This document shows, in pieces, positions 17,863 to 25,800 of a stretch of DNA of 51,848 bases. Below the pieces are notes generated by a model that had not been told where the DNA came from, did no database searches, and saw nothing but the letters and a program-made list of their open reading frames with translations. The DNA is from Novosphingobium marinum. GTDB lineage: Bacteria > Pseudomonadota > Alphaproteobacteria > Sphingomonadales > Sphingomonadaceae. Every line of letters begins with the position of its first letter. Position 1 is the first letter of the stretch. Location of the stretch: positions 1-51,848 of the forward strand of contig NZ_JACBZF010000010.1 in the NCBI RefSeq assembly GCF_013408095.1. Reading direction: 5' to 3'. Made by a program: the position numbers and the translations under genes.

Positions 17863-17883
17863 CCGGAGATGGTCTCCGGTTTA
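17863..17883 (+). terminator. Hairpin with short T run just upstream of ssb
   Basis: CCGGAGA-TGG-TCTCCGG is a perfect 7-bp stem followed by TTT. It ends about 25 bases before the ssb start codon. It could end upstream transcription or act as an attenuator within the ssb leader; the position favours a leader element. Confidence 0.45.
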
Positions 17884-17904
17884 AGGAACTGAAGGACTAC
17901 CATC

Positions 17905-18303
17905 ATGACCAATATCGCCATCATTACCGGCCGCATCGCCCGCGATCCCGACACCCGCGAGACCAAGGGCGGCACCAATGTCACCGGGATCACTGTCGTC
18001 ACCGATCGCCCTGCGCGGGACAAGGACGGCAAGACCTACAAGGACGAGAACGGCTACACCGCCAAGGAAAGCGAGTTCCACCGGGTTACCTGCTTCAACG
18101 GCCTCGCCAAGACCGTCGGCCAGTACTGTTCCAAGGGCCAGCTGGTCAGTGTTCAGGGCCGCATCCACTACACCCAGTGGGAGGACAAGGACGGGGGCAC
18201 GCGCTACGGCACCGAGATCCTCGCCGACAAGGTCGACTTCCTCTCGCGCGGCAACGGCAGCGGTGACGATCACGACAACCAGGACGCTCCCGAGATCGAC
18301 TGA
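17905..18303 (+). CDS. ssb: Single-stranded DNA-binding protein (mobile-element type)
   Basis: A 132-residue OB-fold protein. It begins MTNIAIITGRIARDPDTRET, the usual SSB strand 1 pattern, and continues with FHRVTCFNGLAKTVGQYCSKGQLVSVQGRIHYTQW-like core strands. It ends with an acidic tail DDHDNQDAPEID, without the classical DDDIPF tip used to recruit partner proteins. A short SSB of this sort beside transfer genes usually protects incoming single-stranded DNA during conjugation, or serves the element's own replication. GAAGGA lies about 10 bases before the ATG. A hairpin precedes the gene and a terminator-like hairpin follows it. Confidence 0.92.
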   Translation: MTNIAIITGRIARDPDTRETKGGTNVTGITVVTDRPARDKDGKTYKDENGYTAKESEFHRVTCFNGLAKTVGQYCSKGQLVSVQGRIHYTQWEDKDGGTRYGTEILADKVDFLSRGNGSGDDHDNQDAPEID

Positions 18304-18327
18304 ACTCTCACCTCGATCTCGCCTCCC

Positions 18328-18362
18328 GAAGGGGTCCTGTCCCAGCCGGACAGGGCCCCTTC
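18328..18362 (+). terminator. Hairpin terminator after ssb
   Basis: GAAGGGGTCCTGTCC, loop CAGCC, GGACAGGGCCCCTTC forms a 15-bp stem with a single G-T wobble, starting 25 bases after the ssb stop. No T run follows, so termination may be imperfect. Confidence 0.6.
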
Positions 18363-18427
18363 CTCGCGTATGGAACGCCGAAGAACTTTCAGTAATCGTT
18401 TGCAAAAGCGGTGCTACGAAGAGCGCC

Positions 18428-18865
18428 ATGACTGACCAGGCGATCGTTTGCTATCCGGGTGAGGCCGCGACTGCAGCCGAGGTTGTGGCACTTGCAAATG
18501 AGTATCGGATCGCGGCCCAGCTTCTCGTGCAGAATGGACGGCCCGGAGAACCCAGGTCGCGGGCGCCGTTTCGCATGGTCGCGATTCATGCGGTCGAGCT
18601 TTACCTCAACGCATTCCTTCTCCGATCGGGTCACAGCGCGGGCGAGGTCCGGGGTCTCCAGCACAACCTCGCGGCAAGGGCGGACCTCGCAGTCGAGCTT
18701 GGGCTGGTGCTGCGGAAGCGGACGCGGGAACACCTGCATGCCATGTCGCAGTCGCGCGAATTTCTTGTGACGCGATACGTGCCCAGCGGGACCAGCCTAT
18801 CGGAGATCAACCGCCTGCAGGCGACGCTGACAGAGGTCGCGCAGAAGGTCTCGGGAGCTATCTAG
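18428..18865 (+). CDS. Hypothetical helical protein, HEPN-like
   Basis: A 145-residue cytoplasmic protein starting MTDQAIVCYPGEAATAAEVV. The central part FRMVAIHAVELYLNAFLLRSG, then LQHNLAARADLA, then SREFLVTRYVPSG resembles the helical HEPN/AbiV-like layout: an ELYLKAFL-type helix, a GH-DL-type turn and a late R-Y motif. That likeness is by eye only, and the usual RxxxxH catalytic motif is not evident. It stands alone between ssb and a small unknown gene, separated from ssb by a hairpin. I chose the ATG at 18428 because the frame upstream of it runs antiphase through ssb. Confidence 0.62.
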   Translation: MTDQAIVCYPGEAATAAEVVALANEYRIAAQLLVQNGRPGEPRSRAPFRMVAIHAVELYLNAFLLRSGHSAGEVRGLQHNLAARADLAVELGLVLRKRTREHLHAMSQSREFLVTRYVPSGTSLSEINRLQATLTEVAQKVSGAI

Positions 18866-19102
18866 CTTGGGACCGGAGGGGAGGGGCCTGGCTCACGTTC
18901 TCCCATTCTGATGGCCGTGCAACAGGCGCGTCAAGGACGGCAGGGTCCCACCATTTTGACTCCCCTTCGCTACGCTACGGTCCGACAAAATCGTTACCCC
19001 TACCGCCGCTTCGCGGTCGCCCAAGTGGGCGATCCCTGACCCGCCGGCCGCACGCCCATCCGTCCTGCTCCTGCCGTCAACGGCAGACATCAGGAGGATA
19101 CA

Positions 19103-19324
19103 ATGGCTTCAATTGCTCGGATCAATTCGAACTCGGATCGCTACTTTGCCGCGCTGGCTATTGCAGAGCGACGGGCACTGCACAGCTTCTTCGATCAACA
19201 CATCGTCGAGGACAAACGTCTTGGATACTTTGCCCTGGACGAGGGTGACTACAATGCTCTTCCGGCACACCTTGCAGCGCGCGTGGTGCACACAATCCAC
19301 GGGGCGATGTCAGACGAGTTCTGA
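19103..19324 (+). CDS. Small hypothetical protein
   Basis: A 73-residue protein, MASIARINSNSDRYFAALAI onward, mixed charged and helical with no membrane segment or known motif. It is supported by a textbook AGGAGG ribosome-binding site 6 bases before the ATG and by a strong intrinsic terminator 11 bases after the stop. Together these make it a self-contained transcription unit. A long leader (18866-19102) contains GCCGT-CA-ACGGC, a small hairpin, just before the ribosome-binding site. Function unknown. Confidence 0.7.
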   Translation: MASIARINSNSDRYFAALAIAERRALHSFFDQHIVEDKRLGYFALDEGDYNALPAHLAARVVHTIHGAMSDEF

Positions 19325-19335
19325 CCGCACGAACA

Positions 19336-19370
19336 GGGCAGGGACCGGCAACGGTTCCTGCCCATTTTTT
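19336..19370 (+). terminator. Strong intrinsic terminator
   Basis: GGGCAGGGACCG, a GCAA tetraloop and CGGTTCCTGCCC form a 12-bp stem with one wobble, followed directly by ATTTTTT. It is placed 11 bases after the stop of the 73-residue gene. Confidence 0.9.
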
Positions 19371-19956
19371 GTTGTTCGCAGGGGCGAGTTGGGTGACCAA
19401 TTCGCAGAGAGAAGTCTTGAAATCGCAGCGCGATTGGGAATGCATCAAGCATCCGACAGCATCGCGTCTCTCGATGGCCATCTGGTCCCCACCGCAATGC
19501 CAGTAGCGTGAGCAATCGTACCCTTTGAGCTTTGGAAGCTGCCCTCGGATCATCAGTGCTTGGGCGTTTAAACCTGGGATTTTGTCATGTGTTTCGAGCC
19601 GGTTGCAGAGTCCGGCAGGTTACGGTTCAAAGAGCGCAATTTCCGCCAAGCCAAGGCCAGCTTGTAGCCCAGGGCATTTTTCGACCGAAATCTCGCGTTG
19701 TCCCAGCAAACCCCATTTGCTCTCGCTCCGAAAATAATCGCGTAAATTCAATCTATTGAGCGGAACTGGCGAGCTACCGGAGACGTCCGCGCAATTGGGA
19801 ACTTGACAGGCACACCGGACGCAGTGGTGGAAGTCAGCTTTATGAAACGAAAAGCCTGACGCCAGCTATTCCGCACCCGGCCGTGTGAGGCACTGAGCGA
19901 GACTGAAACCCCGCCAAATCGCCTGCACGCATCAGTCTCTTGGGGCTCACAGTGAA
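19371..19956. other. Non-coding stretch, nothing recognised
   Basis: About 590 bases between the terminator and the toxin-antitoxin promoter. Open frames on both strands are short, lack ribosome-binding sites and have unlikely composition. I see no RNA gene or repeat. It may be a remnant or a spacer between element modules. Confidence 0.4.
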
Positions 19957-20014
19957 TTGACAAGATCGCTCTCGATGCCATATGTCGCTCTACAAACGAC
20001 AGGTGACATATGGC
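19957..20014 (+). promoter_or_regulatory. Promoter and operator of the first RES/Xre pair
   Basis: TTGACA at 19957-19962 and TATGTC at 19981-19986 (18-base spacer) make a plausible sigma70 promoter. A perfect inverted repeat, GCCATATGTC (19977-19986) and GACATATGGC (20005-20014), covers the -10. Its right arm includes the antitoxin start codon (20010-20012). Such a site suits autorepression by the antitoxin or the toxin-antitoxin complex. Confidence 0.65.
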
Positions 20015-20486
20015 GACAGTGATTGAACGAGAGGATGATGCGATCGTTACCCGAGCGGGCCGCCGGCTTGGGGGCAAATCAACCTTCAAGCGGCCGCTCC
20101 GCAATCGTCTCGACGCGCACGAGGTGATCGAAAAGGGTTTCCCCGGCGGAGCACTGATCTTTTTGTCCGAGAACGTTGCCTTGTTGCAGCAGCCCGGCGC
20201 TTTCGAGAAGGCGATGGGTATCAGTCTTCGTACCCTGCAGCGTCGAAAAAGGGAGGATTCGCCGAAGCGATTGAGCCTTGAACAAAGCGGACGGGCGTGG
20301 AAATTCGCTGAGCTGCTCGAGGAAGCAATCGAGGTGTTCGGAAATCAAGAGGACGCGGAGGCATTCTTCAACCGCCCAGCCTTGGGGCTGAATCAGCGTC
20401 TGCCGATCGATCTTCTCAGCACGCCGGCAGGCACGGAGCTAGTCGAAACCCACCTTGAACGACTGAAATATGGCGTATACGCGTGA
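20010..20486 (+). CDS. Xre/MbcA/ParS-type antitoxin (DUF2384)
   Basis: A 158-residue antitoxin of the RES/Xre class. A central helix-turn-helix region (FEKAMGISLRTLQRRKREDS, about residues 68-87) is followed by the DUF2384/MbcA part: an AWKFAELLEEAIEVFG helix, EDAEAFFNRPALGLNQRLPI and a C-terminal LLSTPAGTELVETHLERL. The late LxTxxGxxxVxxxLxR phrase is diagnostic and contacts the toxin's active site in known structures. The toxin start overlaps its stop by 4 bases (GTGA). A perfect palindrome spans its start codon. Confidence 0.9.
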   Translation: MATVIEREDDAIVTRAGRRLGGKSTFKRPLRNRLDAHEVIEKGFPGGALIFLSENVALLQQPGAFEKAMGISLRTLQRRKREDSPKRLSLEQSGRAWKFAELLEEAIEVFGNQEDAEAFFNRPALGLNQRLPIDLLSTPAGTELVETHLERLKYGVYA

Positions 20487-20980
20487 CGCCGCTACCGGGA
20501 GGGCTGGGGTCTGAGGACATCCACGCCTGGCGTCTCGACCACGACGATTTCAGAGCGACATGGAATAGCGGCGAAGGCGCTTATCGCGTCGGAGGCCGGT
20601 GGAATGCTCCAGGCAAGAGAGTGGTTTACTGCGCGATAGATCCGTCTACCGCTATTCTTGAGGTTGCGGTCCATAAGACCTTCCGCGTGCTTGATACCGT
20701 TCCACACGTATTGACTGCGTTGCGCGTTAAGGATCCCTTGACGGTAAAGATCGTGCAACCGGGCGACGTACCCAATCCCAACTGGCTGTCACCAGGGATA
20801 CCGAGTGCAGGGCAGCAGACGTTCGGCAACGCACTACTCGAGAACCATGCATTCTTGCTGATACCGAGCGCCGTGTCGTCAAAAAGCTGGAACTTGATGT
20901 TCGATCCCGTGAAAGCAGCCGGTGCTTATGAACTGGTCGAGCAGGAACGCTTCGCGCTCGATACGCGGCTTCACCCGTGA
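20483..20980 (+). CDS. RES-domain toxin (NAD+ phosphorylase/ADP-ribosyltransferase-like)
   Basis: A 165-residue toxin with the RES triad arrangement: Arg in GGRWNAPGKRVVYCA (about residue 38), Glu in AILEVAVHK (about 58) and Ser in AVSSKSWNLMFDP (about 133). RES toxins degrade NAD+ or ADP-ribosylate metabolic enzymes, arresting growth until neutralised. The GTG start overlaps the antitoxin stop. Length and motifs look intact, so this pair is probably functional and may stabilise the neighbouring transfer region. Confidence 0.9.
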   Translation: MTPLPGGLGSEDIHAWRLDHDDFRATWNSGEGAYRVGGRWNAPGKRVVYCAIDPSTAILEVAVHKTFRVLDTVPHVLTALRVKDPLTVKIVQPGDVPNPNWLSPGIPSAGQQTFGNALLENHAFLLIPSAVSSKSWNLMFDPVKAAGAYELVEQERFALDTRLHP

Positions 20981-21073
20981 TATGAGAGCGGATCGATTGC
21001 GGAGTATTGCCTATCAGTCTGGGCGCATCTAGAAGAGCGAAGCGATAGAAAAACCATGCCGAAAGGTATGGTT

Positions 21074-21949
21074 ATGAAAAATCTACTGGTTGCAATCCTC
21101 TTCCTGTCTGTCCCGGCATCCGCGCAGCAAGCGCAATTGCAAACTTTCTCGCCAGAACGCTCGTCCGCGTTTGTAATGCTCATACCGGGTGTTCCATCGG
21201 CGGCTTCGCCTTTGAACGATTCCCAGGCTCTGCCATCACGAGCTTCCGCACTCGAGGCCGACTTCGCGAACCTCGACGCGACTATGGAGCCCGGGGCCGA
21301 GCCGTCACTCGACCTTGTTCCGGCAGCGACCTTCGTGCCGGATTGGATGAGGGGAGGGCGCCCGAAATTCGACTATAGCGTCTATCGCCGCAGAGCATAC
21401 TTTCCTGATCCGGATTGCCTCACGAAAGGATACTTTCCTCGGTACGGCATCAGCGCGGACGCCCAATCGCGCCGACGCCTTTATTTTCACGACATCCTTA
21501 CAGCAGCCTGCGAAGCGGGTGTTCCCGTAAGGCTTTTCGATGCATTGGTTGCGCAAGAGAGCCGGTATCGTCCCCACGCGCGAAGTCATGCAGGCGCGAT
21601 GGGAATCACGCAACTCATGCCAGGGACCGCGCGCTATCTGAATGTCCGCAACCCTTGGGACGTGCGTGAGAATCTAACTGGTGGCGCGCGTTATCTGCGC
21701 GAGCAGCTCGATCGGTTTGGTTCGTGGGAACTTGCGCTGGCGGCTTATAACGCTGGTCCGGGCCGCATTGAGCAGTATGACGGGATCCCGCCTTTCCGGG
21801 AGACCCGCAATTATGTGCGAGCGATCATGTCGACGCTTGATGGCGGAGCGGCTCCCGAAGTGCCGTCTCGGCGGTTACTCGCTCCAAACCCGTTCAGGAG
21901 GATCCAGCTCGTTACGTTCTCTCGAGCGTCAAAGATCCCAGAAAACTGA
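21074..21949 (+). CDS. Lytic transglycosylase, SLT domain (VirB1-like)
   Basis: A 291-residue periplasmic enzyme. The ATG at 21074 gives a signal peptide, [19 protein letters not shown]; a Met six codons upstream is possible. The C-terminal SLT domain has the catalytic glutamate in [12 protein letters not shown] (about residue 162), [16 protein letters not shown] and the [11 protein letters not shown] motif. It opens peptidoglycan to let the secretion channel assemble. Its place just before the tra cluster fits the VirB1/TrbN role. Its 3' end overlaps a convergent small membrane protein gene by 21 bases. Confidence 0.9.
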   Translation: MKNLLVAILFLSVPASAQQAQLQTFSPERSSAFVMLIPGVPSAASPLNDSQALPSRASALEADFANLDATMEPGAEPSLDLVPAATFVPDWMRGGRPKFDYSVYRRRAYFPDPDCLTKGYFPRYGISADAQSRRRLYFHDILTAACEAGVPVRLFDALVAQESRYRPHARSHAGAMGITQLMPGTARYLNVRNPWDVRENLTGGARYLREQLDRFGSWELALAAYNAGPGRIEQYDGIPPFRETRNYVRAIMSTLDGGAAPEVPSRRLLAPNPFRRIQLVTFSRASKIPEN

Positions 21950-22204
21950 GAACCCCACGCTCCAGGCGTAATACAAAGCTACCCCGACGATGACCGGTGC
22001 GCCTTTGAGATAGTTGATCTGCCAGCGAAGCCAGATCTTTGGCAGAAGCAGCGTCTTGTCGAGACGGGTGGCGAGGGCGGGACGCCACCTTCCGGTGCGC
22101 CAATCGTGTGCGGTTACCAGAACGGCGAGGACAGCGCACATCAGCGCCATGATACCGACGGCAATGTAGAGCGACGTCCAGGCGATGAGAGCTTCTTGCT
22201 TCAT
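21929..22204 (-). CDS. Small membrane protein, unknown
   Basis: A 91-residue protein with two hydrophobic segments: one near the N-terminus (about residues 9-32) and one at the C-terminus (about 68-88). They are separated by a basic loop, [25 protein letters not shown] lies only 2 bases before the ATG, so initiation may be weak. It sits convergent to the lytic transglycosylase on the strand of two other small genes before the tra operon. I do not recognise the family. Confidence 0.5.
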   Translation of the reverse strand: MKQEALIAWTSLYIAVGIMALMCAVLAVLVTAHDWRTGRWRPALATRLDKTLLLPKIWLRWQINYLKGAPVIVGVALYYAWSVGFSVFWDL

Positions 22205-22482
22205 GACTCCTGGCTACCAGCGTGCCTCTTGCATATGGTGACCGAGCCCGAAGCCGTCCGATCCAGCTCACCGAACATCGCCTCGTTCCGTCCGAACCGC
22301 GTATGCTTGAAATTGACATCGCCGTTTTTCGCTTGATTGGCGACGAGGGCTTTCATTTAGACCTCCGCTGCTTTCCGTATTTCATTCTGCGCCAGATCGC
22401 TGTTCGGCAATGAGAGCGCTATGTTGCGACATCAGGGGCGCCGGATGCCCAGCAGAGACCAGCCAGGTAGTCCGAGCAACGC

Positions 22483-22974
22483 TCAACCGTAGGCGAAATC
22501 GAAGTCTCCACCGTTGCGTCGGTCTTCGAGCTTGCGGTGGTATTTGGCGATTGCGGAAGACGTGTTTTTTGCAATTCCGTTGCAGAGTTCGTCGCGAATG
22601 GTCTCGAAGGTGCCTTCGCAGGCAGCGAGCTCGCCTGGCAGATGGGTGGCCATCGCGATCGCAACGAGAGCCGAGGTCTCGCAGCACGGATCTTCATAGG
22701 AAGCTGGGTCCGAGAAACACTGAACTGTGATCGCAGCGCGGATCGGATCGATTTCGAGTCGTGCAGACACGGCATGGAACACAGCGATCGGGAGCGATCC
22801 TTCGGCAATGCGTTCGAAGAAACGGTTGCGATGGCTACGTCGGATGACTCCTTCGTTGACCAGCTTCCGCACGCTCACGCCGCGCTTCTGCATCTGATCT
22901 CTGATGAGGACCGAATATTCCTCCTGAAGCTGACTGCAGCTTTTTATCTCAGCTCGCTGTGACCCCTCGGACAT
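22483..22974 (-). CDS. Hypothetical protein with Xre-like helix-turn-helix region
   Basis: A 163-residue cytoplasmic protein supported by GGAGGA 3 bases before the ATG. Residues about 20-75 (EYSVLIRDQMQKRGVSVRKL, then FFERIAEGSLPIAVFHAVSA) have the helix pattern of a lambda-repressor-like DNA-binding domain. The rest has conserved-looking cysteines (VQCFSDP, DPCCETSA). With the next gene (23047-23394) it forms a two-gene unit divergent from the tra operon, a common place for transfer regulators. That role is inference. Confidence 0.68.
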   Translation of the reverse strand: MSEGSQRAEIKSCSQLQEEYSVLIRDQMQKRGVSVRKLVNEGVIRRSHRNRFFERIAEGSLPIAVFHAVSARLEIDPIRAAITVQCFSDPASYEDPCCETSALVAIAMATHLPGELAACEGTFETIRDELCNGIAKNTSSAIAKYHRKLEDRRNGGDFDFAYG

Positions 22975-23046
22975 AGTTCCTCCGATGCCCCGCCCTATGC
23001 ATACGCATACCTTGGAAGAGGGTAGCGATGTTTGGCAAGTTAAACT

Positions 23047-23394
23047 TTATCGTTGAGAAATGACGAGCGCGCAGAAAACAACCGTCTCCCGGACACCGCA
23101 TGGGCCACCGAGACGCTCACTCAAATCAGTCTTTATCTCGTCCAATCTGGCGTTGAGTGGGCGCGAAAGGCGAAGATAGATCCGCACTCGGCCGTCCAGC
23201 GGGAGCTGCCCCGCGAAAAGCTTGAGCTGTTCCTTGGTAGGTTTCGGGCGGGAGTTAATGGCCTCAATAATAACGTCTTTCAGGCGCTGAAACTTCAACC
23301 TTTCAACCGTGAGGATTCGGATCGCGTCCGCGATTATCGCGAAGGGCTGCTCGCCCATCAGCAACTCATGCACAACCTCGCTGTCGTCTGACAT
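23047..23394 (-). CDS. Hypothetical small protein, possible regulator of the tra operon
   Basis: A 115-residue protein, MSDDSEVVHELLMGEQPFAI onward. The start at 23394 is fixed by AGGAGG 4-5 bases upstream; longer readings of the frame lack a ribosome-binding site. The C-terminal half (GRVRIYLRLSRPLNARLDEI, then GVRETVVFCALVI) has a strand-helix-helix rhythm reminiscent of ribbon-helix-helix proteins, but I cannot place it in a family. It is divergent from traA with about 350 bases between, and upstream of the 163-residue gene on the same strand. Confidence 0.7.
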   Translation of the reverse strand: MSDDSEVVHELLMGEQPFAIIADAIRILTVERLKFQRLKDVIIEAINSRPKPTKEQLKLFAGQLPLDGRVRIYLRLSRPLNARLDEIKTDLSERLGGPCGVRETVVFCALVISQR

Positions 23395-23697
23395 AGAACC
23401 TCCTCGCCCCCTCAAATCTTTGTGCGGGCGCGCCCTGTCAGCGGCTCGAAAGGTCAGAGAATCAGATTTTTTGTTTAGATGGGGGAGGTGGCGCTGCATA
23501 CAGGCCAGCTGGCTCTGTATTCGGGCCATCGTGGGTCCGATTTCTTGCCAGGCAGGCACACTGGCGTAGCCAAATGGCTTCGTTTTTGCACCCGGCCGGG
23601 ACGAATTTCGATGCCGGGTGGCCATGCAAACGGTGATTCGAAGTCGGGTAAAGCTAAAGATACCGACGCAATAGTTGAGAAATGGTTCCCGATCTCC
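23395..23697. other. Upstream region of the tra operon with an inverted repeat
   Basis: About 300 bases between the divergent regulator-like gene and traA. It should hold the main tra promoter, but no clear hexamers stand out. CACCCGG (23589-23595) and CCGGGTG (23614-23620) form a perfect 7-bp inverted repeat with an 18-base spacer, a candidate binding site. No gene seen. Confidence 0.4.
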
Positions 23698-23740
23698 CCT
23701 TCTGGCCTTGGCGCATCGCGCCATTCGTCAAACCAGAAGG
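23698..23740 (+). promoter_or_regulatory. Stem-loop covering the traA ribosome-binding site
   Basis: CCTTCTGG (23698-23705) pairs perfectly with CCAGAAGG (23733-23740), and an inner stem GGCGC-ATC-GCGCC lies at 23710-23722. The right arm contains AGAAGG, the ribosome-binding site of traA (ATG at 23749). Folding would hide the site, so pilin translation may be controlled at RNA level. Confidence 0.5.
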
Positions 23741-23748
23741 GAAAGACA

Positions 23749-24066
23749 ATGAAAGCACTCGACCTCAAGAAGGGCGGCGCGAACCTTGCCGTCGCTTTGG
23801 CTGCAGTAGCCGGGATGAGCGTATTCGGAATCGACGCCGCGATGGCCGGTACCGACTCCACGTTCGATACCGCGCTGACGCAGTTCACCAATTTCCTCGA
23901 AGGCTCGGGCGGTAAGATCATCACCGTCCTGTCGCTTGCCGGCGGCATCGTGGCGCTTGCCTCCGGTCGCTTTTCGCTTGGCCAGGTCGCGATCCCGGTT
24001 GGTGTGGGCGTCGGTGCCGGCACGGGCGTGCCGATCGTCACCTCGACGATTACCGGTACGGTCTGA
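23749..24066 (+). CDS. traA: TraA-like conjugative pilin
   Basis: A 105-residue pilin precursor. A positively charged start, MKALDLKKGGANLAVALAAV, leads to a long signal ending at about DAAMA|GTD (residues 35-39). The mature part has two hydrophobic helices separated by a short loop (KIITVLSLAGGIVALASG and VAIPVGVGVGAGTGVPI), the fold of F/VirB2 pilins. It is the first gene of the F-type cluster, where pilin is made in largest amount. An S26 peptidase lies in the same cluster and could mature it. The C-terminus ends in a Thr/Val-rich TSTITGTV. Confidence 0.85.
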   Translation: MKALDLKKGGANLAVALAAVAGMSVFGIDAAMAGTDSTFDTALTQFTNFLEGSGGKIITVLSLAGGIVALASGRFSLGQVAIPVGVGVGAGTGVPIVTSTITGTV

Positions 24067-24151
24067 TTTTTCGATCGGACTCTCACCACGGGATGCGGCC
24101 TGCTGATTGCCTCGCGATACGCAGCCGCCCCCAAATTGGCGGAGACGACCT

Positions 24152-24436
24152 TTGGACCAGTATTCAATCCCAAGACACCTCGACGATCCCGAGTTGATCG
24201 GGTTCTGGACGCTTGATGAATTCCTCATAATGTTGATTCCATTCGGATGGGGAATTCTAGCGCAGCACATCGTTATCGGACTTTTCTTCAGCGCCGCTGC
24301 ATGGTTTTTCTATCGCAAATTAAAAGCCGGGCGTTCGATGTATTGGGTCCTGCATTTTGCCTATTGGCATCTGCCGGGTGGGTTCTTTGGTCTGAAGGTC
24401 GCTCCGCCTTCTCATCTTCGTGTGATGGCGGGCTGA
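24152..24436 (+). CDS. traL: TraL, F-type pilus assembly protein
   Basis: A 94-residue inner-membrane protein. TraL proteins typically begin with a short (Y)xIPRHLDDPE phrase followed by two membrane helices; here YSIPRHLDDPELIGFWTLDE and the following hydrophobic stretch match. The TTG at 24152 has GGAGA 6 bases upstream and gives the expected N-terminus. An upstream TTG at 24107 would add 15 proline-rich residues without a ribosome-binding site. It ends APPSHLRVMAG, as in the family. It lies between traA and traE as in F. Confidence 0.85.
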   Translation: MDQYSIPRHLDDPELIGFWTLDEFLIMLIPFGWGILAQHIVIGLFFSAAAWFFYRKLKAGRSMYWVLHFAYWHLPGGFFGLKVAPPSHLRVMAG

Positions 24437-24437
24437 A

Positions 24438-25001
24438 ATGGAACTCTCTCTTGCTCACGAGGCGTCGCAACGGACGCTGAAACAGCGCAATCTCCTCGCG
24501 CTCATCTGTATCGTTCTCGGCATCCTTGTGGTTGTGATGTTCACGGCCGCCTCGACGCGCGATCGGGAGGTCGTCCTTCAGCCGATCCTCCCTAGCGAAA
24601 TGACGCTGAGCTCCTCGTCGGTCACGCCCGAGTATCTCGAGGCGGTAACGCGCGACACCGCGCAGCTCGCGCTCAATCGCTCGCCTGAAACCCTCCAGTA
24701 CTGGCTCGACGGGATCGTCGCGATCGCCGCGCCGGAATCGCGCGGCGCGCTCAAAGCCAAGCTGATGGAGATCATGGCCGAGCAGGAAGGCTCGCAGGTC
24801 ACGCAGTTCGTTACCATCGACTGGATCAGGACCAACCCCGACGAACTCACGAGCCAGGTCGGCGGCGTCCTCCATACGATCGTCGGTTCGCGCGACGTCC
24901 GCCGCGAACACAAGGTCTTCGAGTTCCACTGGAAATATACCGGCGTCTCGCTCCGCCTGAAGGGCTTCGGCGTCGTCGTGAAAGAAGGAGAGGAAGAATG
25001 A
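24438..25001 (+). CDS. traE: TraE, F-type pilus assembly protein (VirB5/VirB8-like)
   Basis: A 187-residue protein with a short cytoplasmic start, one membrane helix (about residues 17-38, LLALICIVLGILVVVMFTAA) and a periplasmic domain of the VirB8-like fold. TraE belongs to the core that supports pilus assembly. The gene starts one base after the traL stop, and its stop overlaps traK by 4 bases. Confidence 0.88.
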   Translation: MELSLAHEASQRTLKQRNLLALICIVLGILVVVMFTAASTRDREVVLQPILPSEMTLSSSSVTPEYLEAVTRDTAQLALNRSPETLQYWLDGIVAIAAPESRGALKAKLMEIMAEQEGSQVTQFVTIDWIRTNPDELTSQVGGVLHTIVGSRDVRREHKVFEFHWKYTGVSLRLKGFGVVVKEGEEE

Positions 25002-25795
25002 ACCCCGTCATTTCTTCGCTCATGATCGTCTCCGGCGGGCTGTTGGCCTCGCGCCTCGACTGCTACCTTACGCGCTTGAGCGGCGCGGCGCTTATCGCAG
25101 GCGCGTTCGTCATGTCGGCTGCGCCCGCACTCGCGCAGGAACACATTCTCGCCGTCGACAACGGCGAGGTACGTTGTCAGGCGTCGAAATCAGACCTTAC
25201 CCGGATCGCGCTCAAGGACGATCAGTTCGTCGCCGTGTCGCGCGTCCAGAGCGGTATCGAGGCAGAGGACTTCTCGATTGTCCACGAACCCACGCGCGGC
25301 GACATCTATCTGTCGGTGCCGGGAGGCTACACCAAGCCGAACATTTCCTTCTTCGGCACAACGCAGAAGGGATACGTCTACAAGTTCGACTGTCAGGTGT
25401 CGGGTGACGGCGCGTTGCAGGTCTTCGTGGCCAACGCGGATATCGAGCATCCGCAGCCGCAGGCCGAAACGCTGCAAGCTGCTTCGCTCGACGATCGTGC
25501 GGTGGGCCTCGTTCGGGCGATGTTCGAACAGCGTCCCGTGACGGGCTTCGAAATCAGCGACGCCGCTCGCGCGCCGGTGAACGTCGGCGACATCAAGGTC
25601 CAGCTGGTCAGCGAATATCGCAGCCCGACCATGACGGGCAAGGTTCTTCGGATCGAGAACACCGGAGCCGCTCCCATGACGCTGCAGGAAGAGCTCATCG
25701 CCGGCGACGGTGCGATCGCCGTCAGCATTTCAAACCGTGACCTCGCGAGTGGGCAGGCGACTGCCGTCTATGTCGTCGTCCCCACAGGAAGGTAA
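24998..25795 (+). CDS. traK: TraK, outer-membrane-complex protein (VirB9/secretin-like)
   Basis: A 265-residue periplasmic protein. A hydrophobic signal region ends near APALAQE (about residues 42-47). The mature N-domain, then a C-terminal beta-rich part (KVLRIENTGAAPMTLQEELI) correspond to TraK, which forms the outer ring of the F-type core complex with TraV and TraB. The ATG overlaps the traE stop by 4 bases. Confidence 0.88.
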   Translation: MNPVISSLMIVSGGLLASRLDCYLTRLSGAALIAGAFVMSAAPALAQEHILAVDNGEVRCQASKSDLTRIALKDDQFVAVSRVQSGIEAEDFSIVHEPTRGDIYLSVPGGYTKPNISFFGTTQKGYVYKFDCQVSGDGALQVFVANADIEHPQPQAETLQAASLDDRAVGLVRAMFEQRPVTGFEISDAARAPVNVGDIKVQLVSEYRSPTMTGKVLRIENTGAAPMTLQEELIAGDGAIAVSISNRDLASGQATAVYVVVPTGR

Positions 25796-25800
25796 TTGAG

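Noticed and set aside
17978..18427. Upstream extension of the HEPN-like gene through ssb
   Set aside because: The sequence is an Arg/Thr-rich antiphase reading of ssb; the ATG at 18428 gives the natural start.
19371..19956. tRNA or other RNA gene in the non-coding stretch
   Set aside because: No cloverleaf or T-loop sequence was found by eye on either strand.
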